Below, one piece after another: positions 1 to 9,684 of a stretch of 64,000 nucleotides of DNA (position 1 is the first letter of the stretch; the number at the start of each line of letters is the position of its first letter). A program made the position numbers and the translations under genes. The notes under the pieces were generated by a model. That model saw only the letters and a program-made list of their open reading frames with translations. It made no database searches and was not told the DNA's origin. Origin of the DNA: JBKCUI01 sp052161625 (GTDB taxonomy: Bacteria; Planctomycetota; Planctomycetia; Pirellulales; Pirellulaceae); NCBI GenBank assembly GCA_052161625.1, contig CP197412.1; one strand, given 5' to 3'.

Positions 1-1
1 T

Positions 2-1717
2 GGAATCGTTCCACAAACGATCCGAGTTCGAGAGCGAGGAGCCTACTCGGATCAGCCGATCATGTTGGGGGCCGCCTTCCGAAGCGGATTGCAGAAAGTG
101 GTCATTCCCTTCTTCGAACCGGGGGTCCCTGTCGAATACGAACTGGTCCGTTCCTTGACCACCGTTTCGAAACCGGCCCGAAAGAAGCTGGGGGTACTCA
201 GTACCGAAGCCAAGATGATGGGTGGGTTCGATATGCGAAGCATGCAGTCGATGCCACAACAGCCCATCATCGATGAACTAGCTAAGCAATATGAGATTGT
301 TTCGGTGAACGCAGCATCGCCCATCGATATCGAAAAGTTGGATGTTCTGCTCGCCGTGCAACCATCGTCCCTTTCCCCCGAGGAAATGACGAACTTCATC
401 GATGCGTTGAAGTCAGGACTGCCGACGGCGATCTTTGAAGACCCCGTAGTCGCGTTGGAACCGATCATTGGAACGGGCGATCCGAAACAAGCTGGTGGAC
501 CGATGGCGATGCTCGGTGGCGGCGGTGCTCAACCCAAGGGCGATATGCGTCCGCTTTGGCGAGAACTGGGGCTTGAGATCCCCGGACGACCTGGAGCGAT
601 GGGCTTGCTCGCCCCCGATCTTTGCTGGCAGGAGTACAACCCTTACCCCGTCCTCGCAGAAACTTCCGAGGCTAGCGACCTTTGGATCTTTGCTCGCGAA
701 GAAGCCCCGGGTGCGGACGGCGCGTTCAACAGCAACAGTGAGATCAGCAAAGATCTGACTGAGCTTATGTTCCTTTACTCGGGAGTCATTCGACCGTTAC
801 CCGAGTCGGAATCGAGCGTCGTGGTCACGCCATTGGTACAAACCGGATTGAAGGCCGGAACGATCACCCAGCAGGATCTCAATAGTATCGAGCGTTCCGG
901 ACTTTCCCGAGCTACCGAGACCAAACTGCGCTTGGGGGAAAGCACAGGCGCGCAAGTGTTGGCGGCTTGGATCGAAGGCAAAGCCAGCGGAGCCAGCGAG
1001 GCGACGGCGACGGCGAAGAAAGAAGGGGACGAGACGGCGCAGCCCGCCGCCGAGACCCGCTCGATCAAAGCCGTGTATGTTGCTGACGTCGATTGCTTGA
1101 CCCGGACGTTCGTCGACATTCGAAACCGACCGCAGATGCTGGAAGATATCAAATTCCAGTTCCAAAACATCACATTTGTTCTCAATGCGATCGATGTGCT
1201 TGCTGGTGAGACCAAGTATCCTCAGGTGCGTCGACATATTCCAACATTTAGCACTCTCAAGCTGGTGGAGGCCCAGGCCGAGAAGGCCCGGCAGATCGAG
1301 GCTTCCAAGCGTGCGGAATTCAGCAAGAACTTTACCGAGGCGATTGCAAAGGCCGAGGATGAGAATGCGAAATCCGAACGTGAGTTCAAAGAGAGAATCG
1401 ACAAACTGGCATCCGATGGCAGTATCGATGCGTCGCAATTCGCGGACTTGGAACGATTGCGTCAGCAGGCTGCGATCAAACAACAAAACACGGTGAAACG
1501 ATTCCGTGTGGAGAAAGATCGATTGCAGCGAGAACGCGATCAAGGCATCCGCAATGCACGCCGCGAGGCGGATGATGCGATCGCAAAGATCCAGAATTAC
1601 TACAAATTGTTGGCCGTGTTTGTGCCGCCCATTCCGCCACTTGTTGTTGGCATTGTCGTTCTCGTCTCGCGTCGATTGCGAGAACGAGAAGGTATTTCGA
1701 AGAACCGACTCAAGTAG
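2..1717 (+). CDS. GldG-family ABC transporter auxiliary protein (5' end outside window)
   Basis: The frame is open to the left edge, so the ATG at 62 is probably internal and the gene starts upstream. The visible part resembles the GldG/ABC_transp_aux family, periplasmic-facing partners of GldF-type ABC permeases. It has an alpha/beta region with a Rossmann-like stretch (KKLGVLSTEAKMMGG, about residues 40-55 from 62), then a long charged coiled coil (about 400-510). A membrane helix follows (about 515-537) and a basic cytoplasmic tail. The DUF4340 gene starts 20 bp downstream, the usual partner in planctomycete GldG operons. Substrate is unknown. Family assignment is by motif and context and is moderately sure. 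Confidence 0.7.
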   Translation, partial: GIVPQTIRVRERGAYSDQPIMLGAAFRSGLQKVVIPFFEPGVPVEYELVRSLTTVSKPARKKLGVLSTEAKMMGGFDMRSMQSMPQQPIIDELAKQYEIVSVNAASPIDIEKLDVLLAVQPSSLSPEEMTNFIDALKSGLPTAIFEDPVVALEPIIGTGDPKQAGGPMAMLGGGGAQPKGDMRPLWRELGLEIPGRPGAMGLLAPDLCWQEYNPYPVLAETSEASDLWIFAREEAPGADGAFNSNSEISKDLTELMFLYSGVIRPLPESESSVVVTPLVQTGLKAGTITQQDLNSIERSGLSRATETKLRLGESTGAQVLAAWIEGKASGASEATATAKKEGDETAQPAAETRSIKAVYVADVDCLTRTFVDIRNRPQMLEDIKFQFQNITFVLNAIDVLAGETKYPQVRRHIPTFSTLKLVEAQAEKARQIEASKRAEFSKNFTEAIAKAEDENAKSEREFKERIDKLASDGSIDASQFADLERLRQQAAIKQQNTVKRFRVEKDRLQRERDQGIRNARREADDAIAKIQNYYKLLAVFVPPIPPLVVGIVVLVSRRLREREGISKNRLK

Positions 1718-1737
1718 CTTCAAGGGAGAGAACCAAA

Positions 1738-3678
1738 GTGACTGAAGGACGCAAAACTGCAGTATTTGCCTTGATCGCAGGCGCCGTTACCCTGCTCGCT
1801 TGGGTGACGGGTAACCGAGTGACCACCGATGTCTCCACCGCGAGCAGCCGAATCGGCGTGACCCTCTTTGAGAAGTTCACGGATCCTCTCACGGCGGCGT
1901 CGCTAAAGATATTGAAGTACGACAATGCCAAGGAGCAATTCGACGAATTCGAAGTTTCGAAGGACCGCAAGTCGGGACTTTGGACCATCCCTTCGCATGA
2001 AAGCTATCCCGCCGACGCTTCGAAGCAGATGGCGGACGCGGCGACGCTGTTCATCGGATTGAAGGTCCTCGACGTCGCAAGCGAGAAGCGGGCCGACCAA
2101 GTCCTTTTTGGAGTGGTTGAGCCGAACAAGCAAAAGGAAGCCGAAGGTGGCGAAGGGGTTGGTATGCTTGTTCAGTTGCGCGACGAAAAGGGAGAGATCC
2201 TCGCGGATTTGATTATCGGTAAAGATGTCGATGGCAACAAACGATTCGTCCGTGTTCCTGCCGAGGATTTGATCTATGTCTGCGAATTGGATCCCGCCCC
2301 ACTGACGACGGAATTCAAGTCATGGATCGAACCCGATCTGCTCAAGCTGAGCAGCAATGACATCGAGACCCTCGGAGTACGCGATTACCAAATCGTTCCG
2401 ACCGAGCAAGGTATGGTGCTCAGCCGAAATTATGAAGCCGATTTGACCTTCTCCAGTACAGCCAATCAATGGTTGGCCAATCGCATTACCTCCTTCGACG
2501 CAGGAAGCCCTGCGGAGAAGGTGATCGGTCCTGAAGAGCAACTCAATACGGTAAAGCTCAACGAAATCAAAAACACCCTCGATAATTTGAAGATCGCGGA
2601 TGTGACCAAGAAGCCATCGGGGCTCGCAGCCGACTTGAAAGGGGATAAATCAGTCCTAAGCAACGAAGCCATCACATCGTTGGCCCGTCGAGGATTCTAT
2701 CCCAACCCCAATCAAAAAGACGGCTCCGTGGTCGATTTCTATTCGAAGAGCGGTGAGTTGCAAGTCACATTGAACGATGGCGTTCAGTACTTGCTCCGAT
2801 TCGGAGGCTCCGCAAGCGCCGACATCAATGCAGCAACCGAAGAAGGGAAGGAAGATTCGGTTTCGATCAACCGATTCCTACTCGTTAGCGCGCGGTTGGA
2901 TGAGTCGAAGTTTCCGCAACCCACTTTGGAAAAAGTTCCCGAGACGGTCGAGGAACTCAAGTCGATGGAGGCTTTAAAGGAGGCCGCCGGGGCGCTGAAT
3001 GCCGCTCCGACCGTTCCCGCACTTGGAACCGGTGAGCCCGCCCCAGCTCCTTCTACCGACCCAGCACCCTCTACCGACCCAGCAGCCAGCCCAGACCCTG
3101 AACCTGCGACAGAGCCTAAACCAGCCGATGCACCTTCGGAGAAACCGGCGACAGATGCACCTGCTGCAGAACCCGCCAGCGAACCGAAACCGACGGATGA
3201 ACCGAAGGAAGATCAAGCGTCTGTAGCTTTGCCAATTGGAAAGTTGGTCGCCACCAACCAGGATGGTGCTGGCGCTCAGGAGCCAGCTAAAGCTCCTGAG
3301 GAAGCGTCAAAGCCTGCAGAGACTCCCGCTTCCGATCCCGCTCCTGCGGCTGACAAGCCTGCGGTGGCAATGCCCGCTTCGCAGGAGATTACGGAAGAAG
3401 AATGGAAGGAACGATTGGAAGCCGCTCGCGAACGGATCACCAAAGAGAACACTCGAAAGATTGAGCAACGCGATGAGAAACTGAACGCAGCCCGAGCGAA
3501 AGTGAACGAACTGAATCGACGGTTCGCCGACTGGTACTATGTGATTGGTGAAGGGGATTACGACCGATTGCGAGTTGCCTTCAAAGATCTCATCCAGCCC
3601 AAGTCGGCATCCGCAGGCCCAGGTAACTCGGGTCTGCCTGGAGGTGTGAGTCTGCCCGGGCTTCCGATTCAGCCTTGA
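1738..3678 (+). CDS. DUF4340 domain-containing protein
   Basis: A 646-residue protein starting with GTG, preceded by an AAGGGAG ribosome-binding site at 1722-1728. An N-terminal membrane anchor (about residues 8-25) is followed by DUF4340-type repeats, including the motif SGLWTIPSHESYPAD and the DLIIGKDVDGNKRFVRV strand pair. Residues about 420-550 form a Pro/Ala/Glu-rich low-complexity linker, and a charged coiled coil follows (about 555-600). It sits directly behind the GldG-like gene, so it is probably the extracytoplasmic partner of the same ABC system. No enzymatic motif is visible. The gene ends ahead of a strong terminator. Confidence 0.75.
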   Translation: MTEGRKTAVFALIAGAVTLLAWVTGNRVTTDVSTASSRIGVTLFEKFTDPLTAASLKILKYDNAKEQFDEFEVSKDRKSGLWTIPSHESYPADASKQMADAATLFIGLKVLDVASEKRADQVLFGVVEPNKQKEAEGGEGVGMLVQLRDEKGEILADLIIGKDVDGNKRFVRVPAEDLIYVCELDPAPLTTEFKSWIEPDLLKLSSNDIETLGVRDYQIVPTEQGMVLSRNYEADLTFSSTANQWLANRITSFDAGSPAEKVIGPEEQLNTVKLNEIKNTLDNLKIADVTKKPSGLAADLKGDKSVLSNEAITSLARRGFYPNPNQKDGSVVDFYSKSGELQVTLNDGVQYLLRFGGSASADINAATEEGKEDSVSINRFLLVSARLDESKFPQPTLEKVPETVEELKSMEALKEAAGALNAAPTVPALGTGEPAPAPSTDPAPSTDPAASPDPEPATEPKPADAPSEKPATDAPAAEPASEPKPTDEPKEDQASVALPIGKLVATNQDGAGAQEPAKAPEEASKPAETPASDPAPAADKPAVAMPASQEITEEEWKERLEAARERITKENTRKIEQRDEKLNAARAKVNELNRRFADWYYVIGEGDYDRLRVAFKDLIQPKSASAGPGNSGLPGGVSLPGLPIQP

Positions 3679-3740
3679 TCGATCCCAGTGAAAGCGTGAT
3701 CGAAGGTCCTAACGGGACATCGATGTGTTAAGATAATGAG

Positions 3741-3774
3741 CCGCTCGCGGAACGATTCCGCGAGCGGTTTTTTT
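3741..3774 (+). terminator. Rho-independent terminator after the GldG-DUF4340 operon
   Basis: A perfect 10-bp GC-rich inverted repeat (CCGCTCGCGG / CCGCGAGCGG) with a 7-nt loop is followed by a run of seven T at 3768-3774. It lies 62 bp after the DUF4340 stop and just before the next gene. Confidence 0.92.
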
Positions 3775-3802
3775 ATTTGCCTACCTCTCAGGGAACTTGG
3801 AC

Positions 3803-5323
3803 ATGACTGCGGAGATATCGAGCGAGCCTGTCGTGCATGCGAACGCAGAGCGTCGCCCTTGGTATCGGATCGAGGATTACCTCACCATCTTCATCGCGAT
3901 CTTCATCATAGGATCGGTTGGGCTGTGGTCATGGATGATGCGTCCTGAGAACTATCCCGAGTTGGTCGCCCAATCGACCATGGTGAAGCAGCGTATTGCG
4001 AAGTTGGACGCATCTTCGGAGTCGTATCAGGACGAGAAAAAAGCCTTGGAGAATGAGGCCAAAGCGATCGAGTCGAAGCTGGCGCCGATGCCGTTCAAGA
4101 ACTGGCTGGTCCGACCGGGGGATTGGAAATCGAATCCGCTGGACGCCTTTCAAAAGAAGGGAGTTCCGATTTACTTTGGACTCGCCATCACATTTGTTGT
4201 CTTGATGGTGGTGTTGATGTTCGCTGTGCGGATTATGGGCAAGTCGGCGATCCGTTTTGGAATTGCTTTTGCGTGTGTCTTTCTCATGGCGACCCTATCG
4301 TATGTTCTCGCCGGGCAGGACGTCATCAAAGCCTACAACTTGGAATATGCTCTGTGGGCTCTGCTCCTCGGGTTGCTCGTTAGCAACACGACCGGATTGC
4401 CGAGTTGGTTGGAACCCGGTGCGCGAACGGAACTTTACATCAAGACGGGATTGGTTTTGCTCGGCGCGGAGGTTTTATTCAACAAGCTGCTGGCACTTGG
4501 TTTACCCGGTATTCTCATTTCATGGGTCGTCACGCCCGTCGTGTTGATCTCCACTTATTTGTTTGGTCAATACGTTTTGAAGATTCCGTCCAAGTCTCTC
4601 AATATGGTCATTTCCGCAGACATGTCGGTTTGTGGAGTCTCCGCAGCGGTCGCGACCGCTGCCGCTTGCAAAGCCAAAAAAGAGGAGCTCTCTCTGGCTA
4701 TTGGATTGTCGTTGATCTTTACGGTTATCATGATTGTCGTCCAGCCTTACATCGTCGCATGGAGCGGGATGGGGGAGATCATCGGCGGAGCTTGGATCGG
4801 CGGAACGATCGATTCGACCGGAGCTGTCGCAGCCGCTGGAGAATTGGTGGGAGACAAAGCGAAAGACGTCGCTGCCACGGTGAAAATGATCCAGAACATC
4901 CTGATCGGCGTGATCGCTTTTGGGGTGGCTCTTTACTGGGTCTCGTTCGTCGAACGGGATGCGACGAGCAAACGCCCCCAGGTATCCGAAATTTGGAGAC
5001 GGTTTCCTCGTTTCACGTTGGGATTTCTCGGTGTGTCACTGATTCTTTCCTATGTGCAGACATACGGAATCGAAGGAAAGATGATGGTTAGCAGCATCGT
5101 GGATGGTGCGACCAAATCCATTCGCGAATGGCTATTCTGCCTCGCGTTTGTGAGCATCGGTTTAGAAAGCAACTTCCGCGAATACAAACACATGCTAGCT
5201 TCGGGGAAGCCTGTTGTTCTGTACGTCGTTGGGCAAGCTTTCAATCTAACACTCTCCTTTTTGATGGCTTGGTTTGTCTTTACCAAACTCTATCCCAACG
5301 CCATGGAGTTGCTCTATAAATGA
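3803..5323 (+). CDS. YeiH/UPF0324-like putative sulfate exporter family membrane protein
   Basis: About 506 residues. The ATG at 3803 is preferred to the TTG at 3797, because the GGGAA at 3791-3795 is correctly spaced only for the ATG. An N-terminal helix (about residues 30-48) and a charged coiled-coil stretch (about 55-95) precede a core of roughly ten hydrophobic helices. The core has family-typical signatures such as ISADMSVCGVSAAVATAAAC, GAWIGGTIDSTGAVAAAGEL and SIGLESNFRE. The family is annotated as putative sulfate exporters, but the substrate is poorly established. The N-terminal helix plus coil is longer than in simple YeiH proteins. The stop codon overlaps the next start. Confidence 0.8.
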   Translation: MTAEISSEPVVHANAERRPWYRIEDYLTIFIAIFIIGSVGLWSWMMRPENYPELVAQSTMVKQRIAKLDASSESYQDEKKALENEAKAIESKLAPMPFKNWLVRPGDWKSNPLDAFQKKGVPIYFGLAITFVVLMVVLMFAVRIMGKSAIRFGIAFACVFLMATLSYVLAGQDVIKAYNLEYALWALLLGLLVSNTTGLPSWLEPGARTELYIKTGLVLLGAEVLFNKLLALGLPGILISWVVTPVVLISTYLFGQYVLKIPSKSLNMVISADMSVCGVSAAVATAAACKAKKEELSLAIGLSLIFTVIMIVVQPYIVAWSGMGEIIGGAWIGGTIDSTGAVAAAGELVGDKAKDVAATVKMIQNILIGVIAFGVALYWVSFVERDATSKRPQVSEIWRRFPRFTLGFLGVSLILSYVQTYGIEGKMMVSSIVDGATKSIREWLFCLAFVSIGLESNFREYKHMLASGKPVVLYVVGQAFNLTLSFLMAWFVFTKLYPNAMELLYK

Positions 5324-5577
5324 GTGCGAATCGCAACGGTCGATGGCTTTTGTTCAGCGTTGCTGCATTCGGCTCCGCAATTTGGCTTGGGGTCCTGCCA
5401 AGGATTGCGGAAATGGAATCGGTGCAACAGCGTGTTCAACGATATCGCGATGCGGGGATTGAGACCGGAGCGGTTTTTTATTCCGATCATCCAGCGATGC
5501 GCGATATCGAACGCCGAGTGGACAGCGTCGTGAACGGTGCAGACCGAGCGTTCTGGCGCTTGCCCACCGAGCTGTAG
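5320..5577 (+). CDS. Small membrane-anchored hypothetical protein
   Basis: An 85-residue ORF whose ATG overlaps the preceding stop codon (ATGA, 5320-5323), which points to translational coupling with the YeiH-like transporter. It has one N-terminal hydrophobic helix (about residues 9-27) and a charged tail of about 55 residues. No known domain recognised. The coupling suggests an accessory subunit, but this is inference. Confidence 0.65.
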   Translation: MSANRNGRWLLFSVAAFGSAIWLGVLPRIAEMESVQQRVQRYRDAGIETGAVFYSDHPAMRDIERRVDSVVNGADRAFWRLPTEL

Positions 5578-5612
5578 TTACCTGGAGAGTTGTGGATAGC
5601 TGGAGTGTAGAG

Positions 5613-7277
5613 TTATCGTGTTATCGTCGAAGTGGAGACGCCTGCTCGGAGGTGTTCCCCTTCGCACTCCGTCACGCGTAAGAGCAAGTCTTCGAGTTGT
5701 TGATTCCAATCGGATTGACGCTGGTTCATCGTTTCTTCCATCGCCAAAGTGCGGCGGCGTATGTTTTCGCCCTCTTGAGAAACAAGCGACTTCGTTTTCG
5801 ATTGGGTGGCAAGAAACCGCTCCTCGATAGATCGATCCCACTGTTGATCAAACCACTGGACCAACGGAGTGATTTGATCCATCGAAAGGTCCCAGGCGTC
5901 TGCACCGTTGGAACGAGATGCGGACTCGATCGCAATCATCTCGTCCGGGGATGGGAGCAGCGAATCTCCCTCGATATCGCCCAGATTGGGCAACCGTTTC
6001 GAAACCCAGCGACCCGACAGAATGATCTTGGACTGGATTTGGTTGCCATCCCAGTTTCGCTGCAGTTGGATGCGAGCCTCGGTTGTTTCTCGATCCACGG
6101 AGATGCGAAGGGACGGGTTTGTCGCATCGGGCGTTAGTCTCTCTGCCAATGCGCTCGTGTGTGTTCCCATCTCTGGGGCCGTCGATGGCGAGGCATCTGC
6201 TACTCCCCATTCCATATGAATTCGGGCGCGATCGGTAAGGGAGCCAGCCGTTGGATTGGCCACTTGAATCACCATCGGTTCCCGCGTTCCCTCGTGCTCC
6301 ATGGCGCCCGAGATTCGGCATTGTAGGACCTGTGAATGTCTCGGTCTCAAATCCGGCAACAGAAGATCTTGATCAATCGAACGATTGCTGAGGGTGGATT
6401 GCGATTGTGATGGAATCGGTGAATCGAGAAAGGATGTGACCGCAAATTGGAGAAGTTTTGTATAAGGGAGTAACTCCTCTTCCGCATCCGCAACGGCTTG
6501 CTTTACGGACTCTTCCAAAAGCGAAGAGGTCGCGACTTCGGGCTTCGGGATGGACTGCCGCAACGCCTGGATCGATTCATTCAATGACGAGATGGTCGAC
6601 TCGCAGTCCTTCGCACCTTGTTTTCGCTGCAGGCGCTCTTCCGCGAGAAGTTGTTGGATATGGTTTGCCTCCGAGCGGATCTGTTCTAATCGTTGCGAGG
6701 CACGAAGCGGATTGGGTCTTCGGGTTGGATCTTGGAAGGCCGCGATCTCGGAATGCAGGCGTGAGATCCGCTCGTCGATCGACAACGAACGGGATTGGCT
6801 CTTTTGTTCCGATTCTTGAATTTGCCTGCGAGCCGAATCCAATTGGGATTCAATCGAGGATTCAAACGCACTACAAGCCGCACGGAATGCCGTGAGCGAC
6901 TGAGTGGCTTTCGAAAAGTGTTCGGTGGCGAAGGAGTTCGATTCTTCGGAGCGGGTGCTGCCCGTTGGTCGCATCGTGATGAGGAATCCTTTTCCTACCA
7001 TCGATTCGACAACGCTATCTCGGTACCAAAGGCTTTCGCGATGGAGTCTCAAGTCAACTTGGTTTCCCTGAATGCATAGATCGGGGCGATCGATGCGAAG
7101 GCCGAGCAGCGACAGGCTGGTGCGAGGCAGCGAGACTTCCACCTTGGCGATCGAAGCTTGAGCATTCCAGGAGTGGGCGATCCGCTTGGCAATGGAATCG
7201 GAAAGCACAGGTCCGATGCTAACGACTCCCGCACCCAGTACGAGACCGATTGTTAAAGCCTTGCGACGCCAACTCAT
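5613..7277 (-). CDS. TIGR03545-like conserved hypothetical protein
   Basis: A 554-residue protein with an N-terminal membrane helix (about residues 7-26, ALTIGLVLGAGVVSIGPVLS). An AsmA-like beta region follows (VEVSLPRTSLSLLGLRIDRP) and a long coiled-coil centre (about 115-240, rich in Glu/Gln/Arg/Ser). The C-terminal half has further beta strands and ends in a helical stretch. The ATG overlaps the stop of the upstream TIGR03546/DUF2062-like gene (ATGA, 7274-7277). Genes for these two families are usually neighbours. The function is unknown; an envelope role is plausible. Family naming is from architecture and pairing, not a search. Confidence 0.6.
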   Translation of the reverse strand: MSWRRKALTIGLVLGAGVVSIGPVLSDSIAKRIAHSWNAQASIAKVEVSLPRTSLSLLGLRIDRPDLCIQGNQVDLRLHRESLWYRDSVVESMVGKGFLITMRPTGSTRSEESNSFATEHFSKATQSLTAFRAACSAFESSIESQLDSARRQIQESEQKSQSRSLSIDERISRLHSEIAAFQDPTRRPNPLRASQRLEQIRSEANHIQQLLAEERLQRKQGAKDCESTISSLNESIQALRQSIPKPEVATSSLLEESVKQAVADAEEELLPYTKLLQFAVTSFLDSPIPSQSQSTLSNRSIDQDLLLPDLRPRHSQVLQCRISGAMEHEGTREPMVIQVANPTAGSLTDRARIHMEWGVADASPSTAPEMGTHTSALAERLTPDATNPSLRISVDRETTEARIQLQRNWDGNQIQSKIILSGRWVSKRLPNLGDIEGDSLLPSPDEMIAIESASRSNGADAWDLSMDQITPLVQWFDQQWDRSIEERFLATQSKTKSLVSQEGENIRRRTLAMEETMNQRQSDWNQQLEDLLLRVTECEGEHLRAGVSTSTITR

Positions 7278-8338
7278 GCAGTCTTCTCCGGCTCCTTGCG
7301 AGCATCTCTCGAACCATGAATGTGTTTGAGAAGGTGTCGAAGAGCTTCTTCTTTGGATCCAGGGTGGCTGATGATGTGCGTTTTCGATTTCGTTAGTGCA
7401 TCGGGCGGCAACGGATGCCCAGCATCGGAACGAAGCGTTCCCGTTTCGGATGGCAATGATCCATTCGAGGGGAATCGGGAAGCGAACGAGGTGGCTTGGT
7501 TCATAGAGTTGGTGATTGGTTGAGAATGAAGGTGCGACTCCTCGAACTCCGGATCAGATCCGCCATCGGTTCGAGGTCGTTTGTAACGAACAACTTCAAT
7601 AAACGTTTCATGCAGGACTCGCTCGATTTGAGGCGTTTCCATCGAGGTCTCGAGCACTCGCTCCAATTCCTCGACGATCGCCATAGCCTCTTCACGCGAT
7701 GAGACTCCATCGGAATAAGGTGAGAGTACTGGAGGCAAGCTCGGTGCCCGAGAGATCGCAGTCTGCGCCACGGGGCTCGGCAGATTCAAGTCGATGTTGG
7801 AGGGGGTAACTATCGATGGCATCGATTCCTCCCATCGTCTCCCGGTTGGCTTGGGGCGCCGTACAGTCGCTGCAGCGAGTTCGATAAACTCAAGTCCAAT
7901 TTCCGTTCGAGCCGCGCGCAGCGCGATCCATCTCGCCACGTAGTAATGCGGTAGCCAAAGCGTGATACCGACGGCCAGTCCCCCGGCGACAAGCGTGTTC
8001 TCGAGGCGAGTCCAAGGGAGCAGCGGCCACTGGTACAACTGGGAAACCAAGATCCCAACGAGAGGCATCCCAAGTACTTGCTTTCCGATCGCGTGAACCC
8101 ATGGGTCCGACAACGGGCTGATCAGCAAACCAAGTGTGGCAAACGCGCAAGCGATCAAATGGTGGATGGGTAACATCGCGATTGCGAGAAGCAGCCCGAG
8201 CGCGACGAGATTGTCCTTGGGGATCAGTCCCAACATGATGCCGAAGGAAGCTCCCGCAGCAATGGCTTGGGGGGTTCGATGCTCGGATAGAAGCTTACCC
8301 CATGCCGTCGATTTCTTCTCCGTCGCAACATCTACCAT
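7274..8338 (-). CDS. TIGR03546/DUF2062-like membrane protein
   Basis: A 354-residue protein. Residues about 10-165 have the DUF2062-type layout: a short amphipathic stretch (SEHRTPQAIAAGASFGIMLG) and several hydrophobic helices with small-residue and Pro motifs (LISPLSDPWVHAIGKQVLG). Residues about 170-354 are polar, apparently disordered and probably cytosolic. It is the first gene of a two-gene minus-strand operon with the TIGR03545-like partner, coupled by a 4-bp overlap. No biochemical function is known to me for this pair. Confidence 0.65.
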   Translation of the reverse strand: MVDVATEKKSTAWGKLLSEHRTPQAIAAGASFGIMLGLIPKDNLVALGLLLAIAMLPIHHLIACAFATLGLLISPLSDPWVHAIGKQVLGMPLVGILVSQLYQWPLLPWTRLENTLVAGGLAVGITLWLPHYYVARWIALRAARTEIGLEFIELAAATVRRPKPTGRRWEESMPSIVTPSNIDLNLPSPVAQTAISRAPSLPPVLSPYSDGVSSREEAMAIVEELERVLETSMETPQIERVLHETFIEVVRYKRPRTDGGSDPEFEESHLHSQPITNSMNQATSFASRFPSNGSLPSETGTLRSDAGHPLPPDALTKSKTHIISHPGSKEEALRHLLKHIHGSRDARKEPEKTA

Positions 8339-8514
8339 CTGGTGAAACCGTGGCTCGCTCGCGTCGAGGTATGACAGCCCAAAATCGTCTACTCGTTCAA
8401 CATCGGACCGGATATCCGAAAAATCGAGCAGAACTGACGCTAAACGCGGAAATCCAACTTGGCGATTATGCTAGCGATTCCAGGTTCGTATTGAACTCAA
8501 ATGGAGTCACCGAC

Positions 8515-9684
8515 CTACATCCTTCTCACTCGCGAGGTGTCCAAGCTACGGAGGGCTTCTGCACGGAGACCGGATTGCAGCATTTGAAGGCAATTCCTCA
8601 ACCGGTCGAAGTGATTGGGAAGAAACGGGATGGGTGTCCCTTTGGGGGGGATTTTGGGTACCAGCAAATCCTCGATCCGGGACATCAATCGGTTCATGGA
8701 GGATGGATCATGGATGGAAACATGTACGCAGGGTACGGAGTCCGGCGGTGGTGAAACGTCTTGGTTTGCAAGATCGCATTTGGTGTGAACCACGAGAAGC
8801 CGTTTACCTGACGTACGGGCCAGGATGCGTTCATGGTCGTCAGACCATCCGGTGTCGCGAGGGACGAGGAGGAGAATCGCGTCAGCGCGTGCAACTGCCT
8901 CCAAACTGCTCGCGACCCCTTGTTGCTCGATAGCGTCGTCCGTTTCTCGCACGCCAGCGCTATCGGTCAGCACAACCGGCCACCCCCCCAGACTGGTTGC
9001 TTCCGGAATCAGGTCGCGTGTGGTTCCTGCTGACGCATGGACGATGGTGCGATCGTAACCGAGAAGCTTGTTGAGCAGACTGCTTTTGCCAGCGTTCGGC
9101 GGACCCGCTAATACGACTTGCCAAGGTTCCACGAGGCGGAGGCCGAGGGGTTCCCAGTGGAGAAGGTTTTGAAGGCGAGACATCGCATCGGGATCGCGAT
9201 TCTGGTGTATCGATTGCCTGATCGTCTGGATTTCGCGAGCTAGGGCTCCGCGCGCTTGATCGATCAAAATTCGGGTGACGGCGAGGGACTTCGCTTGCAA
9301 TAAACTTCGTGTCGCATCGACGGAGAATGCGTCGGGTTCGAAAAACCGAAACGTATCGTCGGGGGGCGCGATTTCGAATCCGTGGCGAGAGAGCGATTCG
9401 AGGATGGCATTCGATGCGCTGGGGCCCCCATGGCAATGCAGTTCGAAACGTTCGTCGCCGGTGCGACAGAGGACGATCGATTCTCCGGCCGCCGTGTCGT
9501 GTTGGGGAGAGAGCGAACCATAGCGAATGCGGTTCATGGCAGGCATCTTTTCGACCGATCCCAAGTTCGGACACCAATGCAATTGCAGCCATCCCCAAGC
9601 CTCGGGACCTTCCACCATCAGGACGGCGATGGCAGCGGGTGCAGAGGAAGTGATCCGATAGGCTCGCGAAGGGGGATTTGTCAT
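8515..9684 (-). CDS. mnmE: MnmE/TrmE-like tRNA modification GTPase, shortened and lacking the C-terminal Cys motif
   Basis: A 389-residue homologue of MnmE, which with MnmG modifies U34 of certain tRNAs; typical members are about 450 residues. The N-terminal folate-binding domain is recognisable from RYGSLSP and ELHCHGGPSASNAILE (about 55-96). The GTPase domain carries G1 GPPNAGKS (194-201), G2 GTTRD (220-224), G3 DSAG (241-244) and G4 TKCD (301-304, normally NKxD). The helical domain around it is short, and the protein ends in DTSRVRRM without the family's C-terminal FCxGK catalytic Cys. It may be a divergent or specialised paralogue. No mnmG is in this window. Confidence 0.8.
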   Translation of the reverse strand: MTNPPSRAYRITSSAPAAIAVLMVEGPEAWGWLQLHWCPNLGSVEKMPAMNRIRYGSLSPQHDTAAGESIVLCRTGDERFELHCHGGPSASNAILESLSRHGFEIAPPDDTFRFFEPDAFSVDATRSLLQAKSLAVTRILIDQARGALAREIQTIRQSIHQNRDPDAMSRLQNLLHWEPLGLRLVEPWQVVLAGPPNAGKSSLLNKLLGYDRTIVHASAGTTRDLIPEATSLGGWPVVLTDSAGVRETDDAIEQQGVASSLEAVARADAILLLVPRDTGWSDDHERILARTSGKRLLVVHTKCDLANQDVSPPPDSVPCVHVSIHDPSSMNRLMSRIEDLLVPKIPPKGTPIPFLPNHFDRLRNCLQMLQSGLRAEALRSLDTSRVRRM

